A DNA stretch of 35,340 nt from Deltaproteobacteria bacterium (lineage in GTDB: Bacteria; Desulfobacterota; Desulfobulbia; Desulfobulbales; VMSU01), in NCBI GenBank assembly GCA_024275235.1, contig JAJRZN010000005.1:1-35340 (forward strand), read 5' to 3'. Position 1 is the stretch's first letter. Each line of letters begins with the position of its first letter. Shown here piece by piece: positions 7,814-17,271 of the stretch. The position numbers and the translations under genes were made by a program. The notes under the pieces are model-generated. The model saw only the letters and a program-made list of their open reading frames with translations, was not told where the DNA came from and searched no databases.

Positions 7814-9613
7814 ATGGGAAACAATGTAACAGAAACCACAGAACAGGTTCAGTCCGCGCCTGACGTTGAGAGCGTCGAAGCGGTAAGTGCCAGTCAGTTT
7901 GACAATATAAGTGATGATGCCAGCTTTGCCGATTTATTTGAGGACAGCTTAAAGGTTGCCAATGTCGGAGAGGTTGTACCAGGTACGGTTATTGACTTCA
8001 TCAGTCAAATGGCGGTTGTTGATATCGGTGACAAATCCGAGGCCATGATCTCCCTGTCGGAGTTTAAAAACGACGGCGAACAGTTAGAGGTTCATGTTGG
8101 TGATGTCTTTGATGTCTTTGTCGAAAAACGCGAAAAAGACGGCGGTCTCTGTCTGTCGCGTGAAAAGGCTATTGCAATAAAGGTCTGGGAGGCTATTGCC
8201 CAGATTCAGGCGGATGACGGTACCATCCCCGGGGTTATTGAAAACCGGGTCAAGGGCGGTCTTTCCGTTGATATAGGAGTACCGGCCTTTTTACCTTATT
8301 CGCAGATTGATCTGCGGCCGGTTAAGGATCTGGATGCCATGCTGGGCCAGACCTATGATTTCAAAATTTTAAAATATAACCGCAAACGTAACAACGTGGT
8401 TATTTCCCGCCGGGCCATTCTTGAGGAAGAGAGAAACAAACTGCGTGAGGCTATGCGCGATTCTCTGCAGGAGGGTGCGGTTATCAAGGGAACCATTACC
8501 AATATCACTGATTATGGTATCTTTGTTGACCTCGGCGGCATGGACGGCCTCTGTCATATCACCGATCTTTCCTGGGGCCGGGTGTCACATCCCTCCAAGA
8601 TGTTCCAGGTCGGAGAGAATATAGATGTTAAGATCCTGAAATTCGATAAGGATTCCGGCAAGGTCTCTCTCGGCGTTAAGCAGCTTAAGGAAGATCCCTG
8701 GTCAACTGTCCAGGAGCGTTATCCTGTAGGCACCAAGGCCAGCGGCAAGGTAGTCAGTATCACGGATTACGGGGTATTTGCCGAATTGGAAGAGGGCGTT
8801 GAGGGCCTGGCACATATTTCGGAGATGACCTGGTCAAAAAAGGCCAAACATCCCTCCAAGCTGGTTGCCATGGGTGATCAGATTGAGATAGTTATTCTCA
8901 ATGTTGATGCCGCTGCCAAACGTATCTCCCTGGGCATGAAGCAGTTACAGCCTAATCCCTGGGATCTGGTTTCTGAAAATTACCCGGTGGGCTCCATCAT
9001 TGAAGGTAAGGTTAAGAATATTACGGACTTTGGCGTCTTCATCGGTATTGAGGAGGGCATTGACGGTCTTATTCATGTCTCCGATCTTTCCTGGACCGAG
9101 CGCATTAAGCATCCTTCAGAGAAATACAGCAAGGGTGATACCCTGCAGGCCGTGGTCTTGAAAATTGACCGCGAAAACGAGCGCTTCTCTCTCGGGGTCA
9201 AGCAGTTGGAACCCGATCCCTGGCAGGAGGCCGTAACCAAATATCCCGTGGGCAGCAAGATCACCGGTAAGATCACTAATGTGACGGATTTTGGAGTTTT
9301 TGTTGAGGTTGAGGACGGCATCGAGGGGCTGGTGCATGTCTCTGAGATCAGTGAAGACAAAATCAACAGCCCGGTTGGTCTCTATAAGGTCGGTAATGAG
9401 TTGGAGACGAGAGTAATTAATGTCTCAGCCAAGGATCGCAAAATAGGCCTGTCCATTAAGGCTCTGGCCGACAAGCAGGAGGATGTGCTTGAGGAATATC
9501 AGAAGAAACAGGCCAGCCCCTCTACTATTGGCGACCTTTTAAATGCCAAGAAGGAGGAGATTGCTGCCCAACAGCATAACGAGGACGACGATAAAAAAGA
9601 GACAGACGCCTGA
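7814..9613 (+). CDS. rpsA: 30S ribosomal protein S1
   Basis: A 599-residue protein with six tandem S1 (OB-fold) domains. The repeats are easy to see, for example VVPGTVIDFISQMAVVDIG, IKGTITNITDYGIFVDLGG, ASGKVVSITDYGVFAELEE, IEGKVKNITDFGVFIGIEE and ITGKITNVTDFGVFVEVED, several ending in KISLGMKQL-like strands and followed by PWxxxxxxYPVGS linkers. S1 binds mRNA on the 30S subunit and promotes initiation on structured or weak-Shine-Dalgarno messages. The ATG at 7814 fits the AGGAGG ten bases upstream; a TTG at 7805 is too close to it. The C-terminus is acidic and highly charged. It is the first gene of the S1-sppA-IHF operon, an arrangement often found in Desulfobacterota. Confidence 0.97.
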   Translation: MGNNVTETTEQVQSAPDVESVEAVSASQFDNISDDASFADLFEDSLKVANVGEVVPGTVIDFISQMAVVDIGDKSEAMISLSEFKNDGEQLEVHVGDVFDVFVEKREKDGGLCLSREKAIAIKVWEAIAQIQADDGTIPGVIENRVKGGLSVDIGVPAFLPYSQIDLRPVKDLDAMLGQTYDFKILKYNRKRNNVVISRRAILEEERNKLREAMRDSLQEGAVIKGTITNITDYGIFVDLGGMDGLCHITDLSWGRVSHPSKMFQVGENIDVKILKFDKDSGKVSLGVKQLKEDPWSTVQERYPVGTKASGKVVSITDYGVFAELEEGVEGLAHISEMTWSKKAKHPSKLVAMGDQIEIVILNVDAAAKRISLGMKQLQPNPWDLVSENYPVGSIIEGKVKNITDFGVFIGIEEGIDGLIHVSDLSWTERIKHPSEKYSKGDTLQAVVLKIDRENERFSLGVKQLEPDPWQEAVTKYPVGSKITGKITNVTDFGVFVEVEDGIEGLVHVSEISEDKINSPVGLYKVGNELETRVINVSAKDRKIGLSIKALADKQEDVLEEYQKKQASPSTIGDLLNAKKEEIAAQQHNEDDDKKETDA

Positions 9614-9634
9614 TTACGGCGTTAATTAACAGTC

Positions 9635-10540
9635 ATGGAGAAAAGGTTATTTCACCAGAGGCATCCCGTCGTATTCGGTTTATTCGTTTTGACGGGTCTG
9701 TTCCTCTTCCTCTTTGGTGGAATAACCTTTTTTATTGCCCGTCTGATTCACCCTCAGGCCTATGAGACCACCCGAGCCAATGCCATTGGGGTTCTGCGTC
9801 TGCAGGGTGTTATTATGGATGCTGATAAATCCATTAAGATATTAACCGACTTTCGCCGTAATCCCCATATCAAGGCCGTAGTTGTACGGATAGACAGCCC
9901 TGGCGGGGCCGTGGGTGCCTCCCAGGAAATATATGATGAAATCCGGCGGACGGCACGGGTAAAACCCGTGGTTGCCAGTATGCAGTCCGTGGCAGCCTCG
10001 GGGGCGTATTACGCCGCCCTGGGAGCTACCCGTATTGTCGCTGATCCAGGGACCATAACCGGCAGTATCGGGGTTATTATCAAATTCCCCAATTTGAAAA
10101 AAATATTCGATAAGATTGGCTATAAGACGGAAGTGATAAAGAGTGGAATTAATAAGGATATTGGTTCAATGTCCCGCAATATGACCCCAGAGGAACGCCA
10201 GCTGCTCCAGAAGATGATTAACAACGTCCTTAAACAGTTTATCGGAGCGGTGGCACAGAGCCGTCATCTAACGGTGGCTAAGGTTAAAAAGATTGCCGAT
10301 GGCCGGGTATTCAGCGGTGAGCAGGCCCTGAATCTGGGGTTGCTTGATAAACTTGGTAATTTTACCACCGCCGTGCAAATGGCGGCCAAACTTGGCGGTA
10401 TTGCTGTTAAAAATCCTCCTCTGATCTACCCGGAAGATAATAAATTTAACCTTCTCCATTATCTGAGCGACATGAAGAGTCAGGTGTTAGGCAGTGTGCT
10501 ATGGAACAGGATGCCGGCCCTTATGTATCAGACTAATTAA
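9635..10540 (+). CDS. sppA: Signal peptide peptidase SppA (short, 36K type)
   Basis: A membrane-anchored serine protease of the S49 family that degrades cleaved signal peptides. Residues ~12-35 form one transmembrane anchor (VVFGLFVLTGLFLFLFGG). The catalytic half contains VVVRIDSPGGAVGASQEIYDEI, the nucleophile Ser in SVAASGAYYAA, and GTITGSIGVI. The general-base Lys is expected in the IKSGINKDIGS region. At 301 residues it is a single-domain SppA, half the size of the E. coli enzyme. It begins 21 bases after the rpsA stop without an obvious Shine-Dalgarno, and an IHF-like gene follows after 5 bases. Confidence 0.93.
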   Translation: MEKRLFHQRHPVVFGLFVLTGLFLFLFGGITFFIARLIHPQAYETTRANAIGVLRLQGVIMDADKSIKILTDFRRNPHIKAVVVRIDSPGGAVGASQEIYDEIRRTARVKPVVASMQSVAASGAYYAALGATRIVADPGTITGSIGVIIKFPNLKKIFDKIGYKTEVIKSGINKDIGSMSRNMTPEERQLLQKMINNVLKQFIGAVAQSRHLTVAKVKKIADGRVFSGEQALNLGLLDKLGNFTTAVQMAAKLGGIAVKNPPLIYPEDNKFNLLHYLSDMKSQVLGSVLWNRMPALMYQTN

Positions 10541-10545
10541 CCACC

Positions 10546-10827
10546 ATGCTTAAAAAAGATATTATTAATTATATAGTGGATAATATGCCGTACTTGATGA
10601 AGCAGGACGCTTCACGGGCGGTACAAATTATTATAACATCCCTGGTTGAGGGGTTGAAGAACGGCCAGCGGGTTGAGATCAGAGGTTTTGGCAGTTTAAG
10701 TGTACGTGAGCGCCGCGCTAAATCGGTACCCAATCCCAAAACCGGGGAAATGATGCATATCCCGGCCCGTAAATCAATTCACTTTACTATGAGTAAATCA
10801 CTGAAAGAGCCATTGATTAAGGGGTAA
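10546..10827 (+). CDS. Integration host factor / HU family DNA-binding protein, IHF-beta-like
   Basis: A 93-residue histone-like protein. The beta-arm signature VEIRGFGSLSVRERRAK...NPKTGEMMHIPA is clear; NPKTG contains the Pro that intercalates and bends DNA. The position after rpsA is the classic ihfB (himD) location, and the EIRGFGS sequence fits IHF-beta better than HU, but a homodimeric HU-like role is possible. It starts 5 bases after sppA without a visible Shine-Dalgarno, suggesting translational coupling. The sigma54 promoter at 21.76 kb is the kind of site where IHF often bends DNA, though no link is shown. Confidence 0.93.
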   Translation: MLKKDIINYIVDNMPYLMKQDASRAVQIIITSLVEGLKNGQRVEIRGFGSLSVRERRAKSVPNPKTGEMMHIPARKSIHFTMSKSLKEPLIKG

Positions 10828-10863
10828 GCCGTTTTTCACTTTCCCGGTCATGATCTGTCGCGG

Positions 10864-11469
10864 TCAGAATGATTCGCTATCCCCCTTCCCCTCTCTCAAA
10901 ATTACCGGTTCCGAGCCAGTCAAGGAGATAACAGTTGACGGTTCTGGGTATATCGGGCCGCCGTCAATTATCAGATCAACCACGTTGGCCAGCTTTTCTT
11001 CAAGTTCATAGGCCTCGCCAACCGGTTCTTCATCGGCATTAAGAATGGCGGAGGTGGTCAGAATTGGATTACCAAGGGCCTCCACCAGGGCCAGACATAT
11101 ATTATTATCCGGTACCCTTATTCCCACCGTCTTCTGCTTACTGGTCATGATCCTGGGTACTATTTTCATGGTGGGCAGGATAAAGGTGTAGGCCCCCGGG
11201 AGATGCCGTTTCATTAACCGATAGGCCTGGTTTGAGATGTGGCAGTATTGGCTTACATTTTTCAGGCTGCTGCACATGAAACTGAATGGTTTATGGGTGG
11301 GCCGCCGCTTTAGTTGATGAATCCTTTTCACCGCCTTCTGGTTGAATATATCGCAGCCGATTCCATAAATGGTATCGGTTGGGTAACAGATAACATCACC
11401 GCGGCGCAGCCTGTCTGCCACCTGCGCGATAAGTCTGACTTGTGGATTGTCGGGGTTGATATTAAGCAT
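10864..11469 (-). CDS. YciO-subfamily Sua5/YciO/YrdC protein (threonylcarbamoyl-AMP synthase-like)
   Basis: A 201-residue member of the family that makes L-threonylcarbamoyl-AMP for tRNA t6A modification. The N-terminus INPDNPQVRLIAQVADRL and the segments HKPFSFMCSSLKNVSQY and YRLMKRHLPGAYTFIL align closely with E. coli YciO rather than with TsaC. The conserved PTDTIYGIGC and LKRRPTHKPF motifs bind nucleotide and substrate. YciO proteins are homologous to TsaC, and how far they contribute to t6A is unsettled, so the exact function is open. The alignment supports the ATG at 11469. It converges on the IHF gene and diverges from the Ppx/GppA gene. The nearest promoter would make its mRNA leaderless. 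Confidence 0.88.
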   Translation of the reverse strand: MLNINPDNPQVRLIAQVADRLRRGDVICYPTDTIYGIGCDIFNQKAVKRIHQLKRRPTHKPFSFMCSSLKNVSQYCHISNQAYRLMKRHLPGAYTFILPTMKIVPRIMTSKQKTVGIRVPDNNICLALVEALGNPILTTSAILNADEEPVGEAYELEEKLANVVDLIIDGGPIYPEPSTVISLTGSEPVILREGKGDSESF

Positions 11470-11475
11470 TGGACG

Positions 11476-11504
11476 ATATTGCGCCGAATGGCTATACTTG
11501 TCAA
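11476..11504 (-). promoter_or_regulatory. Promoter of the yciO-like gene, predicted to give a leaderless mRNA
   Basis: Minus-strand TTGACA (11504-11499), 17-base spacer, CAATAT (11481-11476). The last base of the -10 box lies 7 bases before the A of the start codon at 11469, so transcription would begin at or within a base or two of the ATG. No Shine-Dalgarno sequence precedes the ATG. Confidence 0.55.
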
Positions 11505-11596
11505 GTAAAGAATTTCCCCTTTAAGTACCCGTAACGCGCTCTGCCTGGTTTTTTCCGGTCTTGTCGGGACTAAAAGCGGATATCGGAGTAAATATC

Positions 11597-12538
11597 GTGT
11601 CAGCCCCCAAGGAGACAAATTTTGCCGCCATTGATCTGGGTAGTAATAGTTTCCGCCTGCTGGCGGTCTCCGGTCTGTCGGCGAAATGGCCTCCACGCCG
11701 AATTTTGCTTGATAGCTGCCGTCAGACCTGCCTTGGTGAGGAATTAACAACAACAGGTGGATTAAGTGCGGCGGCCCGCCGGCGCGGACTTGCCGCCTGT
11801 CGGATATTTGCTGGACAATTGCGGGAGCTGCCGGTTATGCCGTTACGGGCCTGTGGTACTCAAGCCCTGCGTCAGGCGGTCAACAGCCGGGAATTTATTC
11901 AAGAGGTCAAAGAAATTTTATCCTGCCGCGTTGATATCCTCAGCCCGGAGCAGGAGGCGGCATATACTCTTCTGGGTTGTCAGGCCGGGCAAAAAAAGGA
12001 CAGCCACCCTTTGCTTTTAGTCGATGCCGGGGGCGGCAGTACCGAGATAATCCTGGCCCGCTACAGACAGAAGCCGCTTATCCGCAGTCTGCCCATCGGG
12101 GTAGTCAATTTAACGGAACGATTTTTCCAGGCCGGAATCAACGCCCCGGCCCTGGCTCAAATGAGAATTTTTCTCATTGAACAGATTGGGCCCGTATTGA
12201 GTGAGCTGCTGCCTGCCAATCTCAGTAAAGTACGTCTCGCGGCCTCCGGCGGTACCGCTAACGCCCTGGCCATGCTCTCCCTGGGACTGCGGGACTACCA
12301 GGCGGAATTGATTCAGGGCAGCAGATTGACCAGAGCCGGATTAGATAAAATTCTGGCCCGCTTAATGACTCTCAGCTCCAGGGCACTCCGCTCTATACCG
12401 GGCATAAGAGCAAGAGGAGTAATTATTCCGGCGGGTATAATGCTGCTTCAGGCCATTATTGAATTTGTCGGTCAGGACTTAACCGTAAGTACCAGCGGAT
12501 TTCTAGAAGGAATTATTCTGCGTCATGGGGATGATTGA
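11597..12538 (+). CDS. Ppx/GppA family phosphatase (exopolyphosphatase or pppGpp phosphohydrolase), short form
   Basis: An ASKHA-fold phosphatase. The phosphate-1 motif AAIDLGSNSFRLL lies at the N-terminus and the phosphate-2 motif LLVDAGGGSTEII near residue 135; RACGTQALRQAVN and LSPEQEAAYTLLG are further family landmarks. It removes terminal phosphate from polyphosphate or converts pppGpp to ppGpp; the two cannot be separated by sequence reading. At 313 residues it lacks the C-terminal HD-like domain of long Ppx/GppA. I place the start at GTG 11597, with GGAG about 8 bases upstream; the frame is open to a TTG at 11561. Confidence 0.88.
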   Translation: MSAPKETNFAAIDLGSNSFRLLAVSGLSAKWPPRRILLDSCRQTCLGEELTTTGGLSAAARRRGLAACRIFAGQLRELPVMPLRACGTQALRQAVNSREFIQEVKEILSCRVDILSPEQEAAYTLLGCQAGQKKDSHPLLLVDAGGGSTEIILARYRQKPLIRSLPIGVVNLTERFFQAGINAPALAQMRIFLIEQIGPVLSELLPANLSKVRLAASGGTANALAMLSLGLRDYQAELIQGSRLTRAGLDKILARLMTLSSRALRSIPGIRARGVIIPAGIMLLQAIIEFVGQDLTVSTSGFLEGIILRHGDD

Positions 12539-12624
12539 GTTGCTGCCTCATGCTTTTTATAAAAACGCCGTTTTGGTCATTTATGAAAATAATTTGGTAA
12601 CTGTTCAAAATAACGGTCATGCAC

Positions 12625-12655
12625 GACTATCCGAACACAATGAAACATGATAGTC
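12625..12655. repeat. Inverted repeat in the gap after the Ppx/GppA gene
   Basis: GACTATC (12625-12631) and GATAGTC (12649-12655) are perfect 7-base arms around a 17-base loop. The whole 12539-12706 stretch is AT-rich and holds no convincing gene; it also has a small AAAAC/GTTTT hairpin near 12563 that may end Ppx/GppA transcription. Confidence 0.35.
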
Positions 12656-12706
12656 TTGATAAGGCCAACATCCCTGGCAGGTGACTTTCATATAAGTGTT
12701 GAACTA

Positions 12707-12910
12707 TGATGGACTCGTAAAAAGTCCATCACTAACTAAAGATGGCTAAGTCAGCTAAGCGAAGACTGTGAAAAGTTCGATATACAGGTAAGCGAGTTTA
12801 CGAGACTCCGAGGCGTGGTGGTTCGGCAGGGCTTCGGCCATACATATGGTATGCCGAAGGTCTGCCGAACCACCACAACACCGTAGATCGGACTTTTTAC
12901 GACGCCATCA
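12707..12910 (+). repeat. MITE-like element, family 1, copy 1 (full length)
   Basis: A 204-base non-coding element. The first 21 bases (start TGATGG) and the last 21 (end CCATCA) are inverted repeats of each other with 2 mismatches. ACTA flanks it on both sides (12703-12706 and 12911-12914), a target duplication. Inside, GTGGTGGTTCGGCAG pairs perfectly with CTGCCGAACCACCAC and continues into an inner stem around ATAC/GTAT. The 5' end also folds on itself (GATGGACT/AGTCCATC). It lies 48 bases before the guaB ATG, so it forms most of the guaB upstream region. The same element recurs at 30287 and, truncated, at 32260. Confidence 0.8.
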
Positions 12911-12958
12911 ACTATTACAAGCCAACCACCATAATTTTTTTCCTGGGAGTTCTTTGCG

Positions 12959-14419
12959 ATGCAAGATAAAATTATACTTGATGCCTATACCTTTGACGAC
13001 CTGCTGCTGGTTCCACAGGCCTCCGATGTCCTGCCCGCCGAGGTGGAACTCGGCACCCGATTGACCAGGACGATTAATCTGCAGATTCCCCTGATCAGTG
13101 CCGCTATGGACAGTGTCACCGAGCACCGGACGGCCATCAGCATGGCCCGGGAAGGGGGGATGGGCATTATTCATAAAAACATGGGGATTAATAACCAGAT
13201 TCTGGAGGTACAGAGGGTCAAAAAATCCGAATCCGGTATGATTGTTGATCCAATTACCGTGGAGGAGGAGGCCACGGTGGCCGATGTCCAGGCCATTATG
13301 CAGCGTTTTCATATCTCCGGGGTACCGGTAAGGCAGGGTAAAAAGCTGGTGGGAATTGTCACCAACCGTGACCTGCGCTTTGTCTCCGACCCCCTGCTCC
13401 GGGTACGCGATGTCATGACCAGCAAGAATCTGATAACCGCTAAAGTTGGAATTACCCTGGAACAGTCCAAGGCCCTGCTCCATGAACACCGGATTGAAAA
13501 ATTGCTGGTAGTGGACGACGAGGGTAATTTAACGGGGCTTATTACTACCAAGGATCTGGAAAAAATCAAACGCTACCCTCACGCCGCCAAGGATGACCTG
13601 GGTCGTCTGCTGGTGGGGGCGGCAATTGGGGTTGACACCCCCCCCGAATCATTAGATGGTCTGATGAAGGCCGGAGTGGATATTGTGGTTCTGGATTCCG
13701 CCCATGGTCATTCCCGAAATATCATCAACGCCTTAAAGAGATTAAAAGACAACTTTCCCGACCTGCAGGTGGTGGCCGGCAATATTGCCACTCCGGAGGC
13801 GGTGGTAGATCTGATAAAGGCCGGGGCTGACTGCGTCAAAATCGGAGTGGGGCCGGGTTCAATCTGCACTACCAGGATTGTGGCTGGAGTCGGGGTACCG
13901 CAGATGACCGCGATCTATCGCTGCGCCAAAGCAGCGGCTGAATACGATATTCCAGTGATTGCCGACGGCGGGATTAAATTTTCCGGTGATATTACCAAGG
14001 CCATCGGCATGGGGGCTCATGTTATTATGGTAGGCAGTCTCTTTGCCGGTACCGATGAGGCACCGGGGGAGACCTTTTTATATCAGGGCCGTACCTATAA
14101 GGGGTATCGGGGTATGGGCTCTCTTGGGGCCATGAAAAAGGGCAGCAGTGACCGCTATTTTCAGGATAAAGTAGAGAATCCCGCCAAACTGGTTCCTGAG
14201 GGTATTGAAGGAAAGGTACCCTATCGGGGGCCGATTTCAGACACCATCTATCAGCTGCTCGGCGGTCTGCGCTCAGGTATGGGTTATGTGGGGGCCAGGG
14301 ATATTGAGGCCCTGCGCCAGCGGGCAAAATTCGTCAGGATTACCGCTGCCGGGCTCAAGGAAAGTCACGTTCACGATGTTATTATTACCAAGGAGGCGCC
14401 TAATTACCGCTTAGGATGA
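12959..14419 (+). CDS. guaB: Inosine-5'-monophosphate dehydrogenase
   Basis: Catalyses NAD-dependent oxidation of IMP to XMP, the committed step of GMP synthesis. The 486-residue TIM barrel starts [16 protein letters not shown]. It carries the catalytic Cys in [13 protein letters not shown], substrate loops VIADGGI and [15 protein letters not shown], and the mobile flap near [11 protein letters not shown]. Two CBS domains are inserted at about residues 90-205 ([38 protein letters not shown]), where adenine and guanine nucleotides regulate the enzyme in other bacteria. A GGGAG lies about 9 bases before the ATG. guaA follows immediately. Confidence 0.98.
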   Translation: MQDKIILDAYTFDDLLLVPQASDVLPAEVELGTRLTRTINLQIPLISAAMDSVTEHRTAISMAREGGMGIIHKNMGINNQILEVQRVKKSESGMIVDPITVEEEATVADVQAIMQRFHISGVPVRQGKKLVGIVTNRDLRFVSDPLLRVRDVMTSKNLITAKVGITLEQSKALLHEHRIEKLLVVDDEGNLTGLITTKDLEKIKRYPHAAKDDLGRLLVGAAIGVDTPPESLDGLMKAGVDIVVLDSAHGHSRNIINALKRLKDNFPDLQVVAGNIATPEAVVDLIKAGADCVKIGVGPGSICTTRIVAGVGVPQMTAIYRCAKAAAEYDIPVIADGGIKFSGDITKAIGMGAHVIMVGSLFAGTDEAPGETFLYQGRTYKGYRGMGSLGAMKKGSSDRYFQDKVENPAKLVPEGIEGKVPYRGPISDTIYQLLGGLRSGMGYVGARDIEALRQRAKFVRITAAGLKESHVHDVIITKEAPNYRLG

Positions 14420-14424
14420 TCATT

Positions 14425-15972
14425 ATGGATATTCAAACAGAAAAGATATTAATTCTTGATTTTGGCTCACAGACCACCCAGTTAATCGCCCGTCGTATCC
14501 GGGAGCAGAAGGTTTATTGTGAGGTTCATCCCTATTATTTAAGTCTGGAAAAGATCAAGGCCATGACCCCGAAGGGGATAGTGCTCTCCGGCGGCCCCAG
14601 GAGCGTCTATGATGAAGACGCTCCCAAGAGTGATCCCGATATATTCAATCTTGGCATTCCGGTACTGGGTATCTGCTACGGGGCCCAGTTAATGACTATG
14701 CAGAGCGGCGGCGAGGTGGAAAAGGCGCAAAAACGTGAATTCGGCAAGGCTGAACTGGTAATCAAAAACAGCGAAGGACTCTTTGCCGGTCTGGACCCCG
14801 AAGGCGCCAACCAGGTGTGGATGAGTCATGGTGACCGTATAGAAGAATTACCGGCCGGGTTTATGGTCTCGGCAGTGAGTGAACATTCGCCCAACGCCGC
14901 TATCCGCCACCGGGACAAACCCCTGGTGGGGGTTCAGTTTCATCCGGAGGTGGCTCATACCCTGATTGGCAGCGATGTCTTACGTAACTTTGTCTTTGGC
15001 ATGTGTCATTGCCGGCCCAGATGGACCATGCAGTCCTTTGTGGACTCCAATATTGCCGCTATCCGGGAGAAGGTGGGCCGCGATCAGGTGATCTGCGCCC
15101 TGAGCGGCGGGGTTGATTCCTCGGTGGTGGCAGCCCTTATTCATCGGGCCATCGGCAGTCAGCTGACCTGTATCTATGTCGATAACGGCCTCATGCGCAC
15201 CGGAGAGACGGAGAGTGTTATGCGCTTCTTCCGTGAAAAGACCGGGCTCAATGTTATCCAGGTGGATGCCCGCGATGAATTTCTCAATCAACTCACCGGC
15301 GTAAGTGATCCCGAGAAGAAACGTAAAATTATAGGCCACGGATTTATCCGGATATTTGAACGGGAGGCCGGCAAGATCAAAGACGCCAGATACCTGGCTC
15401 AGGGTACTCTCTATCCGGATGTGATTGAGAGTGTTTCCTTTGTCGGTGATACGGTGATTAAATCGCATCATAATGTCGGCGGTTTGCCCGAAATCATGAA
15501 ACTTGATCTCATTGAGCCGCTGCGAGATTTGTTTAAGGACGAGGTGCGGCTCCTCGGTCTGGAACTTGGTCTGCCCGAAGAGGCCGTTTACCGCCAGCCC
15601 TTCCCCGGCCCCGGCCTGGCGATCAGGATAATCGGCGAAATTACCCCCCAGCGTCTTGAGGTTGTGCGCCAGGCCGACGCCATTGTCCTTGAGGAGATGA
15701 AACGGGCCGGATTATACCGTCAGACCTGGCAGTCCTTCGCCGTTCTGCTTCCCATTCAAACCGTAGGAGTCATGGGTGATGAACGGACATACGAGCATGT
15801 AGTGGCCCTGCGCTGTGTGGACAGCCTGGATGCCATGACCGCTGACTGGTCAAGACTGCCCTATGATTTATTAGGCCGGATGTCCAACCGGATTATCAAT
15901 GAGGTGCGGGGGGTCAACCGGGTGGTCTTTGATATCTCTTCCAAACCGCCGGGCACCATTGAATGGGAGTAA
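14425..15972 (+). CDS. guaA: GMP synthase (glutamine-hydrolysing)
   Basis: Converts XMP to GMP using glutamine and ATP. The N-terminal class I glutamine amidotransferase domain has the nucleophile in VLGICYGAQ and the His-Glu pair in GVQFHPEV. The ATP pyrophosphatase domain follows with the P-loop [14 protein letters not shown], and the C-terminal dimerisation domain ends [10 protein letters not shown] use ATG 14425 ([15 protein letters not shown], 515 residues), which matches known GuaA starts and lies 8 bases after AGGA; an in-frame ATG at 14416 overlaps the guaB stop. It provides a useful contrast to the degenerate amidotransferase at 24164, where the same catalytic residues are missing. 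Confidence 0.98.
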   Translation: MDIQTEKILILDFGSQTTQLIARRIREQKVYCEVHPYYLSLEKIKAMTPKGIVLSGGPRSVYDEDAPKSDPDIFNLGIPVLGICYGAQLMTMQSGGEVEKAQKREFGKAELVIKNSEGLFAGLDPEGANQVWMSHGDRIEELPAGFMVSAVSEHSPNAAIRHRDKPLVGVQFHPEVAHTLIGSDVLRNFVFGMCHCRPRWTMQSFVDSNIAAIREKVGRDQVICALSGGVDSSVVAALIHRAIGSQLTCIYVDNGLMRTGETESVMRFFREKTGLNVIQVDARDEFLNQLTGVSDPEKKRKIIGHGFIRIFEREAGKIKDARYLAQGTLYPDVIESVSFVGDTVIKSHHNVGGLPEIMKLDLIEPLRDLFKDEVRLLGLELGLPEEAVYRQPFPGPGLAIRIIGEITPQRLEVVRQADAIVLEEMKRAGLYRQTWQSFAVLLPIQTVGVMGDERTYEHVVALRCVDSLDAMTADWSRLPYDLLGRMSNRIINEVRGVNRVVFDISSKPPGTIEWE

Positions 15973-15975
15973 ACC

Positions 15976-17244
15976 ATGAGCTGCGATAAACCTCCGGAAC
16001 CGCGCCGTCTCTCTGTGGAACGAGCCAACTGTCTGCTGGAAAGCATCTCTAAAATTATTAAAATTATCAATCAGAAAGGGGGTAATTTTAATAAACGCCT
16101 GGATGAAATCCTGGAGATACTCTTGAGCTATATGGGAGTGGAACAGGGGTCAATTATGGTTCTGGAGGGCCGTAATCTAATAGTAGTCACCGCCAGCCGT
16201 CGGGAAATAATCGGCAAAAAGCAGGCCCTGGACGACAAATCCATTGCCGCCCTGGCCGCCACAACAGCGGCTCCGGTCTTTATTCCCGATATCTCCGCCG
16301 ATCCTCGTTTTAATAATAAACGGCAGCGTAATCAGCATTATAAAAAAAACGCCCTGCTCTCCCTGCCGATATTTCAGGAGGAACAGTTATTAGGCGTAAT
16401 TAATGTTACCGACAAGATGGGTGACAAAGATCTGCTGCAGGAAGATATTACCTGTCTTCTTGATTTCAGCAGCATGATTATCTCTACTCTGGTTCAGCAG
16501 CGTCTCCACAGACAGCTGCAACGCCGGAAAGATACCCTGCGGCAGAAAAACAAGGAGTTAAAACGGCAGGAATCTCTGCGGGACGAATTGTATAAAATGC
16601 TGATTCATGATTTAAAGGCTCCCCTTGCTGAGGTGGTGGCCAACCTGGATATTATGTCTTATTCTATAAGCGGGGAGAATCGTGAATTTCTGGCTGCCGC
16701 CCAGATGAGCTGTGACCGTGCCGTCCGCATGGCAAATAATCTGGTAGCCATCAATAAGCTGGAAGACGGCAAATTAATTCCCTGTCTGGAGGAGGTTCAT
16801 CCCAGAGCGCTTCTTGAGGAGTCCTTGAGCGCCCTGCGCGGCCTGGCCCGGATTAAGGATGTGGAACTTGTGCTGGCCGCCGCTCCTGCCCTGCCCATGG
16901 CCTATGTTGATCGAATCCTGATCTTACGGGTCTTGCAGAATTTATTGACCAACGCTCTGGGCTATACCACACCAGGTACCAAAATTACCGCTGGTTGTAA
17001 TTATCTCGCTGTCAGTGAGGAGCTGGAGTTTTTTGTGCAGGATCAGGGGCCGGGACTGCCGGAGGATAAACAGGCTAAAATTTTTGCAAAATACTCCCGC
17101 CTCTCCGAAAAACAGGATGCCCTGGTGGGCACCGGCCTTGGCCTTTATTTCTGTAAACTGGCCGTTGAGGTTCATAAAGGTAAAATCGCGGTCAACAGCA
17201 AGCCCGGCGAGGGCTGCCGATTTTATTTCCTTCTGCGTCTGTAA
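15976..17244 (+). CDS. Cytosolic GAF-domain sensor histidine kinase
   Basis: A 422-residue kinase without membrane segments. Residues ~35-175 form a GAF domain (LDEILEILLSYMGVEQGSIMVLEG, LGVINVTDK). A short coiled linker leads to the HisKA H-box LIHDLKAPLAEV, with the phospho-accepting His211. The HATPase domain shows the N box (QNLLTNALGY, Asn326), G1 (DQGPGLP) and G2 (GTGLGLYFC). It should sense a cytoplasmic ligand or state through GAF and phosphorylate the receiver protein encoded 27 bases downstream. It starts 3 bases after guaA, so it may be expressed with guanine nucleotide synthesis; whether that is functional or positional is unknown. Confidence 0.9.
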   Translation: MSCDKPPEPRRLSVERANCLLESISKIIKIINQKGGNFNKRLDEILEILLSYMGVEQGSIMVLEGRNLIVVTASRREIIGKKQALDDKSIAALAATTAAPVFIPDISADPRFNNKRQRNQHYKKNALLSLPIFQEEQLLGVINVTDKMGDKDLLQEDITCLLDFSSMIISTLVQQRLHRQLQRRKDTLRQKNKELKRQESLRDELYKMLIHDLKAPLAEVVANLDIMSYSISGENREFLAAAQMSCDRAVRMANNLVAINKLEDGKLIPCLEEVHPRALLEESLSALRGLARIKDVELVLAAAPALPMAYVDRILILRVLQNLLTNALGYTTPGTKITAGCNYLAVSEELEFFVQDQGPGLPEDKQAKIFAKYSRLSEKQDALVGTGLGLYFCKLAVEVHKGKIAVNSKPGEGCRFYFLLRL

Positions 17245-17271
17245 CAAGTATTATTTTGAGAACTACACCCT

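Noticed and set aside
12846-13064. 72-codon frame running from the MITE into guaB
   Set aside because: It arises from the repeat and the out-of-frame start of guaB; composition is not protein-like.
12908-13489. 193-codon frame antisense to guaB
   Set aside because: guaB is certain on the other strand; the antisense frame is a by-product of codon bias and has no domain.
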